From the NCBI RefSeq assembly GCF_003313505.1, contig NZ_QMHO01000012.1, forward strand, positions 86,535-150,534: a stretch of DNA of 64,000 nucleotides, read 5' to 3'. This DNA comes from Pedobacter nanyangensis (GTDB lineage Bacteria; Bacteroidota; Bacteroidia; Sphingobacteriales; Sphingobacteriaceae). The position numbers and the translations under genes were made by a program. Under the pieces are notes generated by a model. The model saw nothing but the letters and a program-made list of their open reading frames with translations. It was not told the DNA's origin and did no database searches. Positions 44,532 to 54,199 of this stretch are shown here, piece after piece (positions within the stretch are counted from its first letter, which is position 1; every line of letters begins with the position of its first letter).

Positions 44532-45767
44532 CTAGAGATCTTGGTTAATACGATCTATCTTTTTTACACTTAAATTTGATGCCAAACCTGCGGCTATAAA
44601 AGAAAAAAAACTTACTGTGGCAATAACCAGCACAAAATCTTTCCACTTTAGGGCTATAGGGTAAGCATTAGAAAACATAAAATTTGCATCTCCCATTTTA
44701 ACCCAGCCAAAACGCTGTTGAAGCAAGCAAAATATTAATCCTATTAACACCCCAAAGATACAACCTGTAAGTGTTATCATCATACCTTCCGCTAAAAAAA
44801 TTCGCTTTATCAGCTTCTTCCCCGCGCCAAGGCTGCTCAACACCGATATATCTTTTTGCTTATCAATCACCAACATGGTTAACGAGCCAATGATATTAAA
44901 AATTGCGATGATTAAAATAAAGGTTAGTATAATGTATACCATCCATTTTTCTGAACCCAGTACATTATAAAGCGCCTGGTTTTGCTCTATTCGGTTTTTC
45001 ACCACATAAGCGCTGCCCAAATCGCTTTCCACCTTTTTCTTAAAGGCTTCGGCATCTACCCCTACGTTTACGTTAATCTCAATAGCCGACACCGCGGTGG
45101 ATTCGCCAAGCAGCTCCCGAGCAAAGCTTAGGGGAACAATCAGCAGGTTATCAAAGTCCTGCTGTACCTCAAAAATGCCAGCTGGCGAGATTCCCAACAT
45201 CGCAAAATCATCCAAAGGGTTAATGCTATTTCCCTGCGCTCCTTTTTTGGGCGAATAAACCTGAAGCTGCTCAAAAGGATCGGCCGGATTTACACTTAAA
45301 AATGCCTGCAAGGCTGAGCCCAATACTGCTTGTGGCTGCCCTACCCTATTTTCCAATACAAAAGTCCCTTCTACCATGATGGTATCCAAGCTCTTGTTTT
45401 TGAGAAAATCGGCGCTTACCCCTTTAATCATGGCTGGGGTTTGCTTACTGTCGTATCTTACCAAAACATTTTCAGAAAGCACCTCGGTAAAAGAATATAT
45501 TTTTTTGTCTTTCCTAAGCTGGTTGAAATAAGCGGTATTGGGATTAAATGTTTTCCCTTTGGCAGGGGCAACCACCACTTGCGGGGTAATGCTGTTGAAC
45601 ATCTTCAAAACCATTTCCTCAAAGCCGTTAAATACCGACAGGATAATGATCAAAGCTGCACTGCCTACCAACACACCTACCATTGAAATGGCCGAGATAA
45701 TGTTAATGGCATTGGTAGATTTTTTAGCAAAAAGATACCTACGGGCAATATAAAGTGCAGTGTTCAC
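44532..45767 (-). CDS. FtsX-like ABC transporter permease (LolC/LolE type)
   Basis: 411 residues. An N-terminal membrane helix in the context IARRYLFAKKSTNAINIISA, a large periplasmic domain and three C-terminal helices (FILIIAIFNIIGSLTMLVID, MITLTGCIFGVLIGLIFCLL, VLVIATVSFFSFIAAGLASN). The MLVIDKQKDISVLSSLGAGK loop is the LolC/E-type coupling segment. Likely role: release of lipoproteins from the inner membrane; the ATPase (LolD) is not adjacent. The next gene encodes a lipoprotein, a suggestive but not decisive neighbour. Confidence 0.92.
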   Translation of the reverse strand: MNTALYIARRYLFAKKSTNAINIISAISMVGVLVGSAALIIILSVFNGFEEMVLKMFNSITPQVVVAPAKGKTFNPNTAYFNQLRKDKKIYSFTEVLSENVLVRYDSKQTPAMIKGVSADFLKNKSLDTIMVEGTFVLENRVGQPQAVLGSALQAFLSVNPADPFEQLQVYSPKKGAQGNSINPLDDFAMLGISPAGIFEVQQDFDNLLIVPLSFARELLGESTAVSAIEINVNVGVDAEAFKKKVESDLGSAYVVKNRIEQNQALYNVLGSEKWMVYIILTFILIIAIFNIIGSLTMLVIDKQKDISVLSSLGAGKKLIKRIFLAEGMMITLTGCIFGVLIGLIFCLLQQRFGWVKMGDANFMFSNAYPIALKWKDFVLVIATVSFFSFIAAGLASNLSVKKIDRINQDL

Positions 45768-45799
45768 CTGGTAAAGATAAGTTTAACGGTAATAAAGTA

Positions 45800-46438
45800 C
45801 TACACCAAAAACGGATTGTTTAATTTTTCATATCCAATAGTGGTGCTAGGCCCGTGCCCAGGGTGCACTTGGCAATCATCTGGCAATACAAACACGTTGT
45901 TTTTGATGCTTTCGATAAGCTGCTGATGGTTCCCTCCTGGCAAATCGGTACGGCCAATGCTCCTTAAAAACAGCACATCGCCGCCAATGAGGAAATTTTC
46001 GGCCTTTGCATAAAAGCACAAATGTGCCGGCGAGTGTCCGGGAGCAAAAATCAGGTCCAGCTGGCTATTGCCAAAGGTTACAGTGCCGGCTTCCTCTAAA
46101 AAAATCTCGGGCTCCGGCGAAACTTCATATTGAAATCCCATTTGTGGCGCATAGCTTACTACCCGGTGTAACAAAGGCAATTCGCCTTTATGAAATTGCG
46201 GTTTTAGTCCCCATTGGTCAAACACAAACTTATTGCCTAATACATGATCTATATGGCAATGGGTATTTAATAGCAGTACAGGCCTTAACCCGTTATCGTT
46301 GATGAAACGAACCAGCTCGTTCTGTTCGCTGCCTTCGTACATCCCCGGATCGATGATGACACACGCACGGGTTTCATCAAATAAAACGTAGGTATTTTCC
46401 TGGTAAGGATTAAAAGTAAATTGCTGGATATTGATCAT
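45800..46438 (-). CDS. metallo-beta-lactamase-fold hydrolase (glyoxalase II-like)
   Basis: 212 residues. The metal motif HxHxDH is in LNTHCHIDHVLGNK; further ligands are in FAPGHSPAHLCFY, GGDVLFL and VHPGHGPSTTIG. The length and motif spacing match the YcbL-type thioesterase/glyoxalase-II-like subgroup without the C-terminal substrate domain of true GloB. Substrate is not determinable. It lies 32 bases upstream of the LolE-like permease on the same strand and may be in the same transcription unit. Confidence 0.92.
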   Translation of the reverse strand: MINIQQFTFNPYQENTYVLFDETRACVIIDPGMYEGSEQNELVRFINDNGLRPVLLLNTHCHIDHVLGNKFVFDQWGLKPQFHKGELPLLHRVVSYAPQMGFQYEVSPEPEIFLEEAGTVTFGNSQLDLIFAPGHSPAHLCFYAKAENFLIGGDVLFLRSIGRTDLPGGNHQQLIESIKNNVFVLPDDCQVHPGHGPSTTIGYEKLNNPFLV

Positions 46439-46568
46439 TTGGCTATAAGTTTTAAATAATTAAGTCATACGTCAGCGAATGTCAAAGCTAGCTCTTAAGC
46501 TCATTACAAGTTCTACAGTTTATAGGTTAGATACAGACTTAAAACCTATAACGCAAAACCTGCAACTT

Positions 46569-47165
46569 TCATTTCTTCCACCTAAAGCTCGCAATTAAGC
46601 TATCGATATCCTGTTTGATAAATTTAACTACCGGCTGGATGGAATCGTATTGCGGGCGCTCGTTAAAATATAACGCCCCACGCAGGTAATGGTTCACGCT
46701 ATCGGTAAGAAAAAACTGTACAGACGAAGCCGTATTTCCTTCTATACTGTAATAAATGCCGTAAACTTTTTTATCGGGATAGTTAATGATGCGTTGATCA
46801 ATGGCGTCGGCCTTAATGGTATGCTTCATTGCCAAACTACGGGCATTTTCTGTCATCTCATTATAGGTTTCTGGTGAAAAAACATCGTAATAGGTGATAT
46901 GCAGCACGCCGTTAAAAGGGGTAAAATTCAAATTTTTCCAACAAGGCTGAGCATTTTTATCCCTATCATCCGTTAGTTTGGCATAGGTTGGATAACTGAA
47001 GCTATAAGCACATCCATCGTTAAAAACCTGATATTTTCTTTCAGGAAAATGAATCCGAAAATAGCCTTTGGGTTTAGGCGTAGCTACCTTTTCGCCATTG
47101 CAGGCAAATAAGCTAGCCAACAATACGGTCAGACAAAAATTTCGAATCGATATACTCATATTCAT
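46569..47165 (-). CDS. gldD: gliding-motility lipoprotein GldD
   Basis: 198 residues from the ATG at 47165 (MNMSISIRN); a second ATG two codons later is equally possible, and the longest frame needs a TTG. A lipobox LFAC near residue 22. The body begins KPKGYFRIHFPERKYQVFND, followed by CAYSFSYPTYAKL and CWKNLNFTPFNGVLHITYYD, the conserved features of GldD. GldD is needed for gliding and type IX secretion in Flavobacterium; it is also retained in non-gliding Bacteroidota. gldE, its usual neighbour, is not in the window. Confidence 0.9.
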   Translation of the reverse strand: MNMSISIRNFCLTVLLASLFACNGEKVATPKPKGYFRIHFPERKYQVFNDGCAYSFSYPTYAKLTDDRDKNAQPCWKNLNFTPFNGVLHITYYDVFSPETYNEMTENARSLAMKHTIKADAIDQRIINYPDKKVYGIYYSIEGNTASSVQFFLTDSVNHYLRGALYFNERPQYDSIQPVVKFIKQDIDSLIASFRWKK

Positions 47166-47249
47166 GTGATCATGTGACAATACGAGAATGTGATGATGAA
47201 AGGTATTTTGCCTAATCCCACATTAGCCCATCTTCACATCTGCTAATTA

Positions 47250-47999
47250 TCAAATTTCTGCATTCCAAATATCCCAAGAACGCTCTGCCTGTAAATGTAG
47301 CATTTCTAAACCGTTCTTTATAGCAGCACCTTGGGCTTTGGCTTTGGTTAAAAATTGAGTTTCTTCCGGGTTGTAAACCAAATCGTAGGCTAAGTGTTGC
47401 TCATTGAGGTGCTGGTAGGGAATGGGTGGAAACGAATCGATATTGGGGAACATGCCCAAAGGGGTGGTGTTTACCAAAATGGTATATTCTTCCAACACCT
47501 CCTTGGTTACGCTAGAATATAGCACGGCATTGTCTTGTAGGTTACGGACTACCGAAATAAATGGGATTTGCAGTTTATTGAAAACGTATTTCACCGCCAT
47601 TGCCGCCCCGCCATCGCCAAATATCAGGGCTTTTTTATGATGGGACTTTAACAAAGGTTTCAAGGATTCTTCGAAACCATAAACATCGGTATTGTAGCCC
47701 TTTAAATGTGGCTTATCCCCCGATTGGTCAATAGAGATGCAGTTCACCGCTCCAATTTTTTCGGCCGCATCGTCCAACTCCGTCATAAAAGGCATTACAC
47801 TCACTTTATGTGGAATGGTTACGTTTAAGCCGCAGAGCAAAGGATCGGCTTCAATTAAATCCAGTATTTCTTTTGCTTGGGGAATGGGATGTAGTTCATA
47901 TCTGCAATCCGTAATTCCCTCGGCTTTAAATTTATCCGCAAAAAACTGCTTGGAAAATGATGCAGACAGCGGAAAACCTATTAAACCAAAAGTTCTCAT
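47250..47999 (-). CDS. aroE: shikimate dehydrogenase
   Basis: 249 residues. GLIGFPLSASFSKQFFADKF is the substrate-binding start, GLNVTIPHKVSVMPFM carries the catalytic lysine, and IGAVNCISI, GYNTDVYGFEESL and the nucleotide-binding FGDGGAAMAVKYVF follow. The loop is GDGGAA where the usual consensus is GAGGAA. The NTTPLGMFP motif and the C-terminal KNGLEMLHLQAERSWDIW complete the fold. It reduces 3-dehydroshikimate with NADPH. Confidence 0.95.
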   Translation of the reverse strand: MRTFGLIGFPLSASFSKQFFADKFKAEGITDCRYELHPIPQAKEILDLIEADPLLCGLNVTIPHKVSVMPFMTELDDAAEKIGAVNCISIDQSGDKPHLKGYNTDVYGFEESLKPLLKSHHKKALIFGDGGAAMAVKYVFNKLQIPFISVVRNLQDNAVLYSSVTKEVLEEYTILVNTTPLGMFPNIDSFPPIPYQHLNEQHLAYDLVYNPEETQFLTKAKAQGAAIKNGLEMLHLQAERSWDIWNAEI

Positions 48000-48074
48000 A
48001 GAAGTTTGTATTGTGCTTTCTTGATGGAGAGAGGTTACATGATCTCAACGCCACCTCCGCCAAAAAAGCATTTA

Positions 48075-48836
48075 TTATTTATTCAAGAAATAATCAAAAG
48101 TATCGCCACGTAGGCCTAAACGGATAGTTTCCAGAGGAATTACTTCTGCTGGAGCAATATTCCCCAAGTTAACATTGGTGCCAATTAGCTTGATAAACCA
48201 TACCTGCTGTTCTTTTTGAGGGGCTTCCCATATAATTCGCTCGTCGGGTATTTGGGTTAATATCTCATCTACCAAGCCTTCCCTCACTTCGCCCGTTCCG
48301 CGGTAAATGCCTACATTTCCGCCTTCCCTGGCTTCGGCAATAACCTTCCACGAACCGGCCTCAATTTCTGCCTTCATCAACTGGATCCATTTGTATGGCG
48401 CAAAAATCTTGGTAGCATCTTTGGAGCCTACCTCGGAAATCACGGTAACTTGTTTGGCCAGTTTAGCTATATATTCGCACTTCTCTTCGTGTACAATATC
48501 CATGGAACCGTCAGACACCTCGGCATATTCCATGCCATACTGGTCAAGTACACGTTGATAATCTTCAAACTGGTTTCTAACGGCAAAAGCTTCAAAAAGG
48601 GTTCCGCCAAAATAAACTGGAATGCCAGCACTGCGATAAAGGGCTAATTTTTCCTTCAGGTTTGGGGTAACAAAAGAAGTTGCCCATCCAAGCTTCACAA
48701 TATCGGTATGTACACCTGAAACTTCAATAAAATCTTCAACCTGCCTTAAACTTAAGCCTTTGTCCATCACCATGGTTAATCCTTTTTGGCGTGGTTTGCT
48801 GGTACGTTCAGGAATGTTGTTTAAAGTATAATTCAT
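48075..48836 (-). CDS. phosphosulfolactate synthase (ComA family)
   Basis: 253 residues, TIM-barrel family PF02679-like: KPRQKGLTMVMDKGLSLRQV, HTDIVKLGWATSFVTPNLKEK, GIPVYFGGTLFEAF, MEYAEVSDGSMDI, VISEVGSKDATKIFAPYKW and a final LGLRGDTFDYF. In archaea ComA joins sulfite to phosphoenolpyruvate to start coenzyme M synthesis. Coenzyme M is not expected here, so a role in sulfonate production such as the sulfonolipids of this lineage is possible but inferred. Single gene between aroE and the TPR gene. Confidence 0.9.
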   Translation of the reverse strand: MNYTLNNIPERTSKPRQKGLTMVMDKGLSLRQVEDFIEVSGVHTDIVKLGWATSFVTPNLKEKLALYRSAGIPVYFGGTLFEAFAVRNQFEDYQRVLDQYGMEYAEVSDGSMDIVHEEKCEYIAKLAKQVTVISEVGSKDATKIFAPYKWIQLMKAEIEAGSWKVIAEAREGGNVGIYRGTGEVREGLVDEILTQIPDERIIWEAPQKEQQVWFIKLIGTNVNLGNIAPAEVIPLETIRLGLRGDTFDYFLNK

Positions 48837-48980
48837 CTAATCTGTGTTGTGTATCCCATCGGCGAGATGGCGCTTTCATTGAATACGCAACAATGCGATG
48901 ATTTATTGCATATTCAATTGGCTGCAAAGTTAAAAAACTCTGCCTTTTTTTAGGCACACACCAAGTTTAAGTTTTTGTTT

Positions 48981-50384
48981 TTATTTGATGTATTTACTGA
49001 TAATGGTAACAATTGTGCTATTATTTGACAATTGCGGCAGGTATTCGAACAAAATGTAGTGCTTAGCCGGATCTATTTGCAAAGCATTTTCCAGGTAATC
49101 AATACCCTCTTGGCTTTTGCCCAAAGCAAACATATAAGCCACCATCCTGTAGTAAAGTTCAGCAGCGTCTGGGTTATTCTTGATCGCCTCAGCCATAGTT
49201 TCCGAGGCCTCTACAAGCTTGCCCTGTTCATAAAGTACGGTCGAAAAATCCAGCCAGGCTTCTACATCCACAGGGTTAAACTCCACCACCTTGTAATAAG
49301 CCTCTATCGATTCGTCAATTTGACCAAGCTTATAGTGCGCATCGGCCATGGCAAACCAAAAATCTGCATTCTCCTCGTCAAGGTCCAATGCTTTTTTATA
49401 GAAGTGCAGCGATTCGAAATAACGTTCTTCAGAGTTTAGGGTAACCCCTATGCCAAACCAGGCATCGGCCATTTTGGGATCCATTTTCACGGATTTTTTA
49501 TAGTACGCTCTTGCCTCGCCCATTTGCTCCAATTTCTCATAACACTCGCCAATGGCACAATAGGTATCGGCATTAGGTGGTTCGTACTCAAAAGTCTGTT
49601 TGTAAACTTCAATGGCCTCTTCATATTTATCCAACTGCACTAAGGCATTTCCCTTGTTAAAATAGGCCGAAGCAAAGTTCTCCTTGATCAAGATGGCATA
49701 GTCATAAGCGTCAATGGCTTTTTCAAACAGCTCTAACTTATGGAAAGAATTGGCCAAGTTATACCAGGCCGCATAGGAATACGGATCGTTATCGATGTAT
49801 TCCTGGTAAAACTGGATACTTTCTTCTTGCTTGTCCAAAATATCATAACAAAATGCAAGCTCATAAAGCCCGTCCTTGTTCTCCATATTTTGCTCTAAGC
49901 TACGCTTAATGTAAACAATCGCATTTTCGTAATCGTGCATATTTTGGTACACATATGCAATCTGCAATAAAATTTCATCGGTGGTTTCGGCCAAGGTAAG
50001 TGCCTTTTCATAATTCTCCAGGGCCTCTGAGTGGCGGTCCATATTTTGGTAGATATTTCCCCTTAGCACATAAATATCCGCTTCGGATGGTTCCAGCATC
50101 TCTGCCTTTTCAAGTGCCGCAAAAGCACGGTCCACCTGATTGGTAAACAATAGTAATTGAGCTTGTTTCACCAGAAAAACCGCCGCATAAGGATGCTGAT
50201 TCAAAGCATAATCAATCACTTGCAGCGCCTTTACGGGATCATTCTTCTCAATGTAGTTGTCAATGATATATTCAAAAGCTTGCGCATCAAAAAAATACTG
50301 ATCCTCATTCCGGATCATTTCTTCATAACGTTCTACTGAGTTTTGCGCATCTTCATTAAATTCAAATTCAAATTCCTCTTCCAT
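48981..50384 (-). CDS. TPR-repeat protein
   Basis: 467 residues with no signal peptide. After a very acidic N-terminus (EEEFEFEFNEDAQNS) there are about twelve consecutive tetratricopeptide repeats, for example ALENYEKALTLAETTDEILL, AWYNLANSFHKLELFEKAID and ADAWFGIGVTLNSEERYFES. It is a cytoplasmic protein-interaction scaffold; no enzymatic domain is present. Partners cannot be guessed from the neighbourhood. Its acidic N-terminal segment is unusual for bacterial TPR proteins. Confidence 0.92.
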   Translation of the reverse strand: MEEEFEFEFNEDAQNSVERYEEMIRNEDQYFFDAQAFEYIIDNYIEKNDPVKALQVIDYALNQHPYAAVFLVKQAQLLLFTNQVDRAFAALEKAEMLEPSEADIYVLRGNIYQNMDRHSEALENYEKALTLAETTDEILLQIAYVYQNMHDYENAIVYIKRSLEQNMENKDGLYELAFCYDILDKQEESIQFYQEYIDNDPYSYAAWYNLANSFHKLELFEKAIDAYDYAILIKENFASAYFNKGNALVQLDKYEEAIEVYKQTFEYEPPNADTYCAIGECYEKLEQMGEARAYYKKSVKMDPKMADAWFGIGVTLNSEERYFESLHFYKKALDLDEENADFWFAMADAHYKLGQIDESIEAYYKVVEFNPVDVEAWLDFSTVLYEQGKLVEASETMAEAIKNNPDAAELYYRMVAYMFALGKSQEGIDYLENALQIDPAKHYILFEYLPQLSNNSTIVTIISKYIK

Positions 50385-50623
50385 ATCTTTGAATATTTAA
50401 AAGAACAGTCCCTGTTTGTTTAGCATTACATTATAAGTTTACACTATTTATTAAACAGGGCAACAAAATAATTATCAACATACACACAATATGCAGCTCA
50501 AATGTTTATAAATAAAAGATTTAGGCAATTTAAGATGTGGATGTCTTTGCAACCTCAGAAAGGTTCTGTCTTTATGATTACAAATTTCGATATATTTAGT
50601 TTTAGAATAGTAAAACTAAAGTC

Positions 50624-51088
50624 ATGAAACAACTACGTATTGCGTTTATTTTAGCGCTATTTATCTTGCCCCATGTTACCTACGGACAAAAGGCCCATGA
50701 AGAAGAAAGCATAAAAAAGGCCATCAATGCTTTATTTGACGGCATGCGCAGGTCAGACAGCACCTTAATGAGAAGTGCTTTTAACCAAGGCGCCATTTTA
50801 CAAACCATTGTAAAAACCAAAGTGGGGGCTACCGAAGTAAGAAGCACGGACTTAAATCTTTTCGTTCAAAGTATTGCAAAGCCCCATCCTTTGGTTTACG
50901 ACGAGCGGATTGTTTTTACCAAGATCTTAATAGATGGCGAATTGGCCAGTGTGTGGACCGATTATCAATTTTACATCGGCGATAAATTTAGCCACTGTGG
51001 CGTAAACTCTTTTCAATTGGTAAAGTATGGCAATGATTGGAAGATTGTTTACCTGATAGATACCAGACGAAAAGACCATTGTAACTAG
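50624..51088 (+). CDS. exported NTF2-like (DUF4440-type) protein
   Basis: 154 residues with a signal peptide (ALFILPHVTYGQ). The body EEESIKKAINALFDGMRRSD, STLMRSAFNQGAILQTI, ELASVWTDYQFYIGDKFSHC and GNDWKIVYLIDTRRK is the cone-shaped NTF2 fold used by SnoaL/DUF4440 proteins. No clear catalytic set is visible. It is a single gene; its function is unknown. Confidence 0.85.
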   Translation: MKQLRIAFILALFILPHVTYGQKAHEEESIKKAINALFDGMRRSDSTLMRSAFNQGAILQTIVKTKVGATEVRSTDLNLFVQSIAKPHPLVYDERIVFTKILIDGELASVWTDYQFYIGDKFSHCGVNSFQLVKYGNDWKIVYLIDTRRKDHCN

Positions 51089-51228
51089 CCACAGTTTTAG
51101 TAGCCACAGTTACATAGATCTTATTTGCCTCATAAATCATCTGTGCATTTGCGGCAAATTCAATAAAGCCTCAATTATCTCTCTTATTTTTTGTTGATTT
51201 GTATTTATCCTTATCAAAAACAGCATAT

Positions 51229-52770
51229 ATGAAACCAGATATCAGTTCAATCTTAGCCCAATTGGGCATCGCTGGATTTAATCCATCATACAGTACCGGA
51301 AGTAAATGGAGCCATGCGGCAGACGGGCCACATATCCACAGCATGTCGCCAGTAGACGGTGAAAAAATTGCTTCGGTTTTTGCAGCATCCATGAAAGAGT
51401 ACGACCATGTGATTACTACTGCGCAAGAAGCCTACAAATACTGGAGCAAAGTACCTGCCCCAAAACGCGGGGAAATTGTGCGCCAACTGGGCGATGCCTT
51501 AAGGAAACAAAAAACTGCTTTGGGCACCTTGGTTTCGTACGAAATGGGCAAAAGCTTACAAGAAGGATTAGGCGAGGTGCAAGAAATGATCGATATCTGC
51601 GATTTTGCGGTAGGACTTTCACGCCAGCTATATGGCTTAACCATGCATAGCGAAAGGCCCAACCATCGCATGTACGAACAGTGGCATCCACTAGGGGTAG
51701 TGGGCATCATTTCGGCCTTTAATTTCCCCGTAGCGGTATGGAGCTGGAATGCAGCATTGGCATGGGTTTGCGGAAACGTGTGCGTTTGGAAACCTTCCGA
51801 AAAAACACCGATTACAGCCATTGCCTGCCAACGCATTGTAGAAGACGTTTTTGCGGCCAACGACATTCCAGAGGGTGTTTCCTGTTTAATTATTGGCGAC
51901 CGGGAAATTGGAGAGTTACTAAGCAACGACACCAGGGTTCCTTTAATTTCGGCCACCGGCTCAACCAGGATGGGCAAATCAGTAGCCATGTCGGTAGCTA
52001 ACCGTTTAGGGAAAAGCATTTTGGAATTGGGTGGTAATAACTCCATCATCATCTCTAAAGATGCCGATTTAGACATGTCCCTTATTGGGGCTGTTTTTGG
52101 CGCTGTAGGTACGGCAGGCCAACGCTGCACCACTACCCGCAGATTAATTATCCACGAAAGTGTTTACGAAACTTTTAAGGCGAAATTGGTAAAAGCTTAT
52201 GGCCAATTGCGCATCGGTAATCCTTTGGACCAAAACAACCATGTGGGTCCGCTGATTGATAAAGATGCCGTGCGGGCATACCTTGCTGCCATTGAAAAAT
52301 GCAAAGCAGAAGGCGGCAATTTTGTGGTTGAAGGCGGCGTATTGGAAGGCGATGCCTACCACTCTGGCTGCTACGTAAAACCTTGCATTGCCGAAGTGGA
52401 AAACCACTACGAGATTGTACAGCACGAAACTTTTGCACCGATACTTTACTTAATTAAATATACCGATTTGGAAGAGGCGATTGCTTTGCAAAACGGTGTT
52501 CCCCAAGGCCTGTCATCCGCCATTATGACCTTAAACTTAAGGGAAGCAGAGCTTTTCCTTTCGGCACAGGGCTCCGACTGCGGCATTGCCAATGTAAACA
52601 TCGGTACTTCTGGAGCTGAAATTGGTGGTGCCTTTGGTGGCGAAAAGGAAACTGGCGGTGGTAGGGAAAGTGGCTCTGATGCTTGGAAAGCTTACATGCG
52701 CAGACAAACCAATACCATCAACTACTCCGACACCTTGCCATTGGCACAGGGAATTAAATTTGATTTGTAA
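51229..52770 (+). CDS. aldehyde dehydrogenase, ALDH7 (antiquitin/AmaB)-like
   Basis: 513 residues from the ATG at 51229. NAD-binding and catalytic features: FNFPVAVWSWNAALAW, WKPSEKTPITA, SATGSTRMGKSV, LELGGNNSIIISKDADLD (general-base Glu) and GAVGTAGQRCTTTRR (catalytic Cys). The opening (GIAGFNPSYSTGSKW) and closing (GAFGGEKETGGGRESGSDAWKAYMRRQTN) segments are those of the ALDH7 branch, which oxidises alpha-aminoadipate semialdehyde in lysine degradation. That substrate is inferred; no lysine-catabolism gene is adjacent. A terminator follows. Confidence 0.92.
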   Translation: MKPDISSILAQLGIAGFNPSYSTGSKWSHAADGPHIHSMSPVDGEKIASVFAASMKEYDHVITTAQEAYKYWSKVPAPKRGEIVRQLGDALRKQKTALGTLVSYEMGKSLQEGLGEVQEMIDICDFAVGLSRQLYGLTMHSERPNHRMYEQWHPLGVVGIISAFNFPVAVWSWNAALAWVCGNVCVWKPSEKTPITAIACQRIVEDVFAANDIPEGVSCLIIGDREIGELLSNDTRVPLISATGSTRMGKSVAMSVANRLGKSILELGGNNSIIISKDADLDMSLIGAVFGAVGTAGQRCTTTRRLIIHESVYETFKAKLVKAYGQLRIGNPLDQNNHVGPLIDKDAVRAYLAAIEKCKAEGGNFVVEGGVLEGDAYHSGCYVKPCIAEVENHYEIVQHETFAPILYLIKYTDLEEAIALQNGVPQGLSSAIMTLNLREAELFLSAQGSDCGIANVNIGTSGAEIGGAFGGEKETGGGRESGSDAWKAYMRRQTNTINYSDTLPLAQGIKFDL

Positions 52771-52789
52771 TTTTATAGAATTAAAAATA

Positions 52790-52822
52790 AAAAGGGCAGT
52801 TCAATGATTGAACTGCCCTTTT
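52790..52822 (+). terminator. rho-independent terminator between aldehyde dehydrogenase and DUF2807 genes
   Basis: Perfect stem AAAAGGGCAGTTCAAT / ATTGAACTGCCCTTTT with a minimal loop. It is symmetrical, so it can serve both convergent genes. Confidence 0.9.
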
Positions 52823-52855
52823 ACATGTATATAGAGCCCTTGGCGGGAGCGGATT

Positions 52856-53518
52856 TTATTTTGCCAGTTCAATGTCAGCGATGCTTTCCAAAGTAGGCGC
52901 TACAACTTTAGCTTGTGCCACATATTTGGGCGCAATAGATTTGATATCTGAAATACTTGCCATAAATTGTCCAGTGCTCATTTTTGCCGAAGTACCCATT
53001 AAGGCAAAGTGCTCTTCAGTGGAGCCGCTTAATTTCAAGCTGGCGTTATCGGTTACCGAAGTGTTTAAGCTGATTGTTTTTGCATTGATATCAGCCGATG
53101 CTTTATCTTTTAACACTACGTCTAAAGTCAAGAAGCTTACTTTTCCGAAAGTTTTTACCGTTGCATTGTCACCAGCCTCAATAGCGGTTAGGTTGCGCAC
53201 ATAAACCGTTACCGATAGTGGCTCTTTTTCGAAAGAGCTGATGCGCAACACGCCATCTTTTTGTTGTACCAACGCATTTTTAGAATAGTAGCTGTCGTAC
53301 ACTTTTACACTTTCGGCTGGCGCCTGTACCACAAACACTTCAACGTTACCTGATGCTACAATTTTGTTGATGTTTTTTACCTCGTTTAAAATGGTGAAGC
53401 TTTTTTCTTTAGTGTTATTGTTGTTGTTGTTTTTACCACTTTCGGTTGCGAAAGCTGAGCTGCTCATTACGACTAAACCTAATACAGCTGCGAATAAATT
53501 TTTAATAGAAGTTTTCAT
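52856..53518 (-). CDS. DUF2807 (head GIN domain) secreted adhesin-like protein
   Basis: 220 residues with a signal peptide (VMSSSAFA), then an asparagine-rich run. KNINKIVASGNVEVFVVQAP is the start of the DUF2807 beta-helix, followed by LRISSFEKEPLSVTVYVRNL, IEAGDNATVKTFGKVSFLTL and repeated short strands (LDVVLKDKASADINAKTISL). These exported proteins have no known function; some are surface or envelope-stress proteins. Single gene; long AT-rich upstream region. Confidence 0.85.
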   Translation of the reverse strand: MKTSIKNLFAAVLGLVVMSSSAFATESGKNNNNNNTKEKSFTILNEVKNINKIVASGNVEVFVVQAPAESVKVYDSYYSKNALVQQKDGVLRISSFEKEPLSVTVYVRNLTAIEAGDNATVKTFGKVSFLTLDVVLKDKASADINAKTISLNTSVTDNASLKLSGSTEEHFALMGTSAKMSTGQFMASISDIKSIAPKYVAQAKVVAPTLESIADIELAK

Positions 53519-54199
53519 GATGTTCTTATTTTAATATCTTTAATTTCTTTTTTTGGCGCCATCCATTTTGGAAAGCTTTCGGTAATAAGACATGCTGAAC
53601 GCCAAAAGGTTGCACGCCTATTTGTTGTTTTATACCACAGGCAATTAACCTTAGACCAACGCCTGTAATTTTTCGACGAACGCCCTGTATTTTTTTTAAA
53701 ATCTGGGGCCTCGCCTGAAGTAATTAAGATGGGTAGATTCCTTTTGGAGTAATACCAGGCTTCGCTTTCCTAGCGTCACTTTCCTTTTCCTTTGCGTTAA
53801 AATTTAACCGCAAAGATTTGAAGTATGCGCAAAGTATTATTTGTCCTATAAATCAGCCAACCAAAAAGGATTTTCACGCCAATCGGGTTTAGCATACTCC
53901 AGCCTGTGCAGTACACCTGCCAGCTAAACCCGACAGCAGCGGAAAACCCGCAAGCGAGCACAGCGAGTGCGGATTTGGAGTGAATCCCGAAATATCGGGA
54001 CAGGTCAGCGGGGCCAAACTTAAATAGTAGCAGTAAATTGCTTTTCAAATAAATGTTTAACCAACATACCCTCGTAGGTTTATACTTACCCATTCCCATT
54101 GTAACATAATTTTTAGGCATTGCTTTGAAAAAACAAGTATTTGCTGTAAGTTTAAAATTTTTTAACAGCTTACCTTTTAATTGTTTTAGCCTTTAATTA
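53519..54199. other. 681-base intergenic region with repeats
   Basis: No convincing open frame. It contains a right-hand half of the bipartite hairpin repeat (AAAAAGGATTTTCACGCC, then AATCGGGTTTAGC, 53861-53893), an 11-base inverted repeat TCGGGTTTAGC (53883-53893) / GCTAAACCCGA (53923-53933) and a palindrome CCCGAAATATCGGGA near 53987. The last 100 bases before the SNF2 gene are AT-rich and probably hold its promoter. Confidence 0.5.
53883..53933. repeat. inverted repeat in the DUF2807-SNF2 interval
   Basis: TCGGGTTTAGC and GCTAAACCCGA, 11 bases each, separated by 29 bases. The left arm overlaps the half-copy of the bipartite hairpin repeat. Confidence 0.6.

Noticed and set aside
51432..52133. 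233-codon minus-strand ORF inside the aldehyde dehydrogenase gene
   Set aside because: Antisense shadow; the plus-strand frame has all ALDH motifs.
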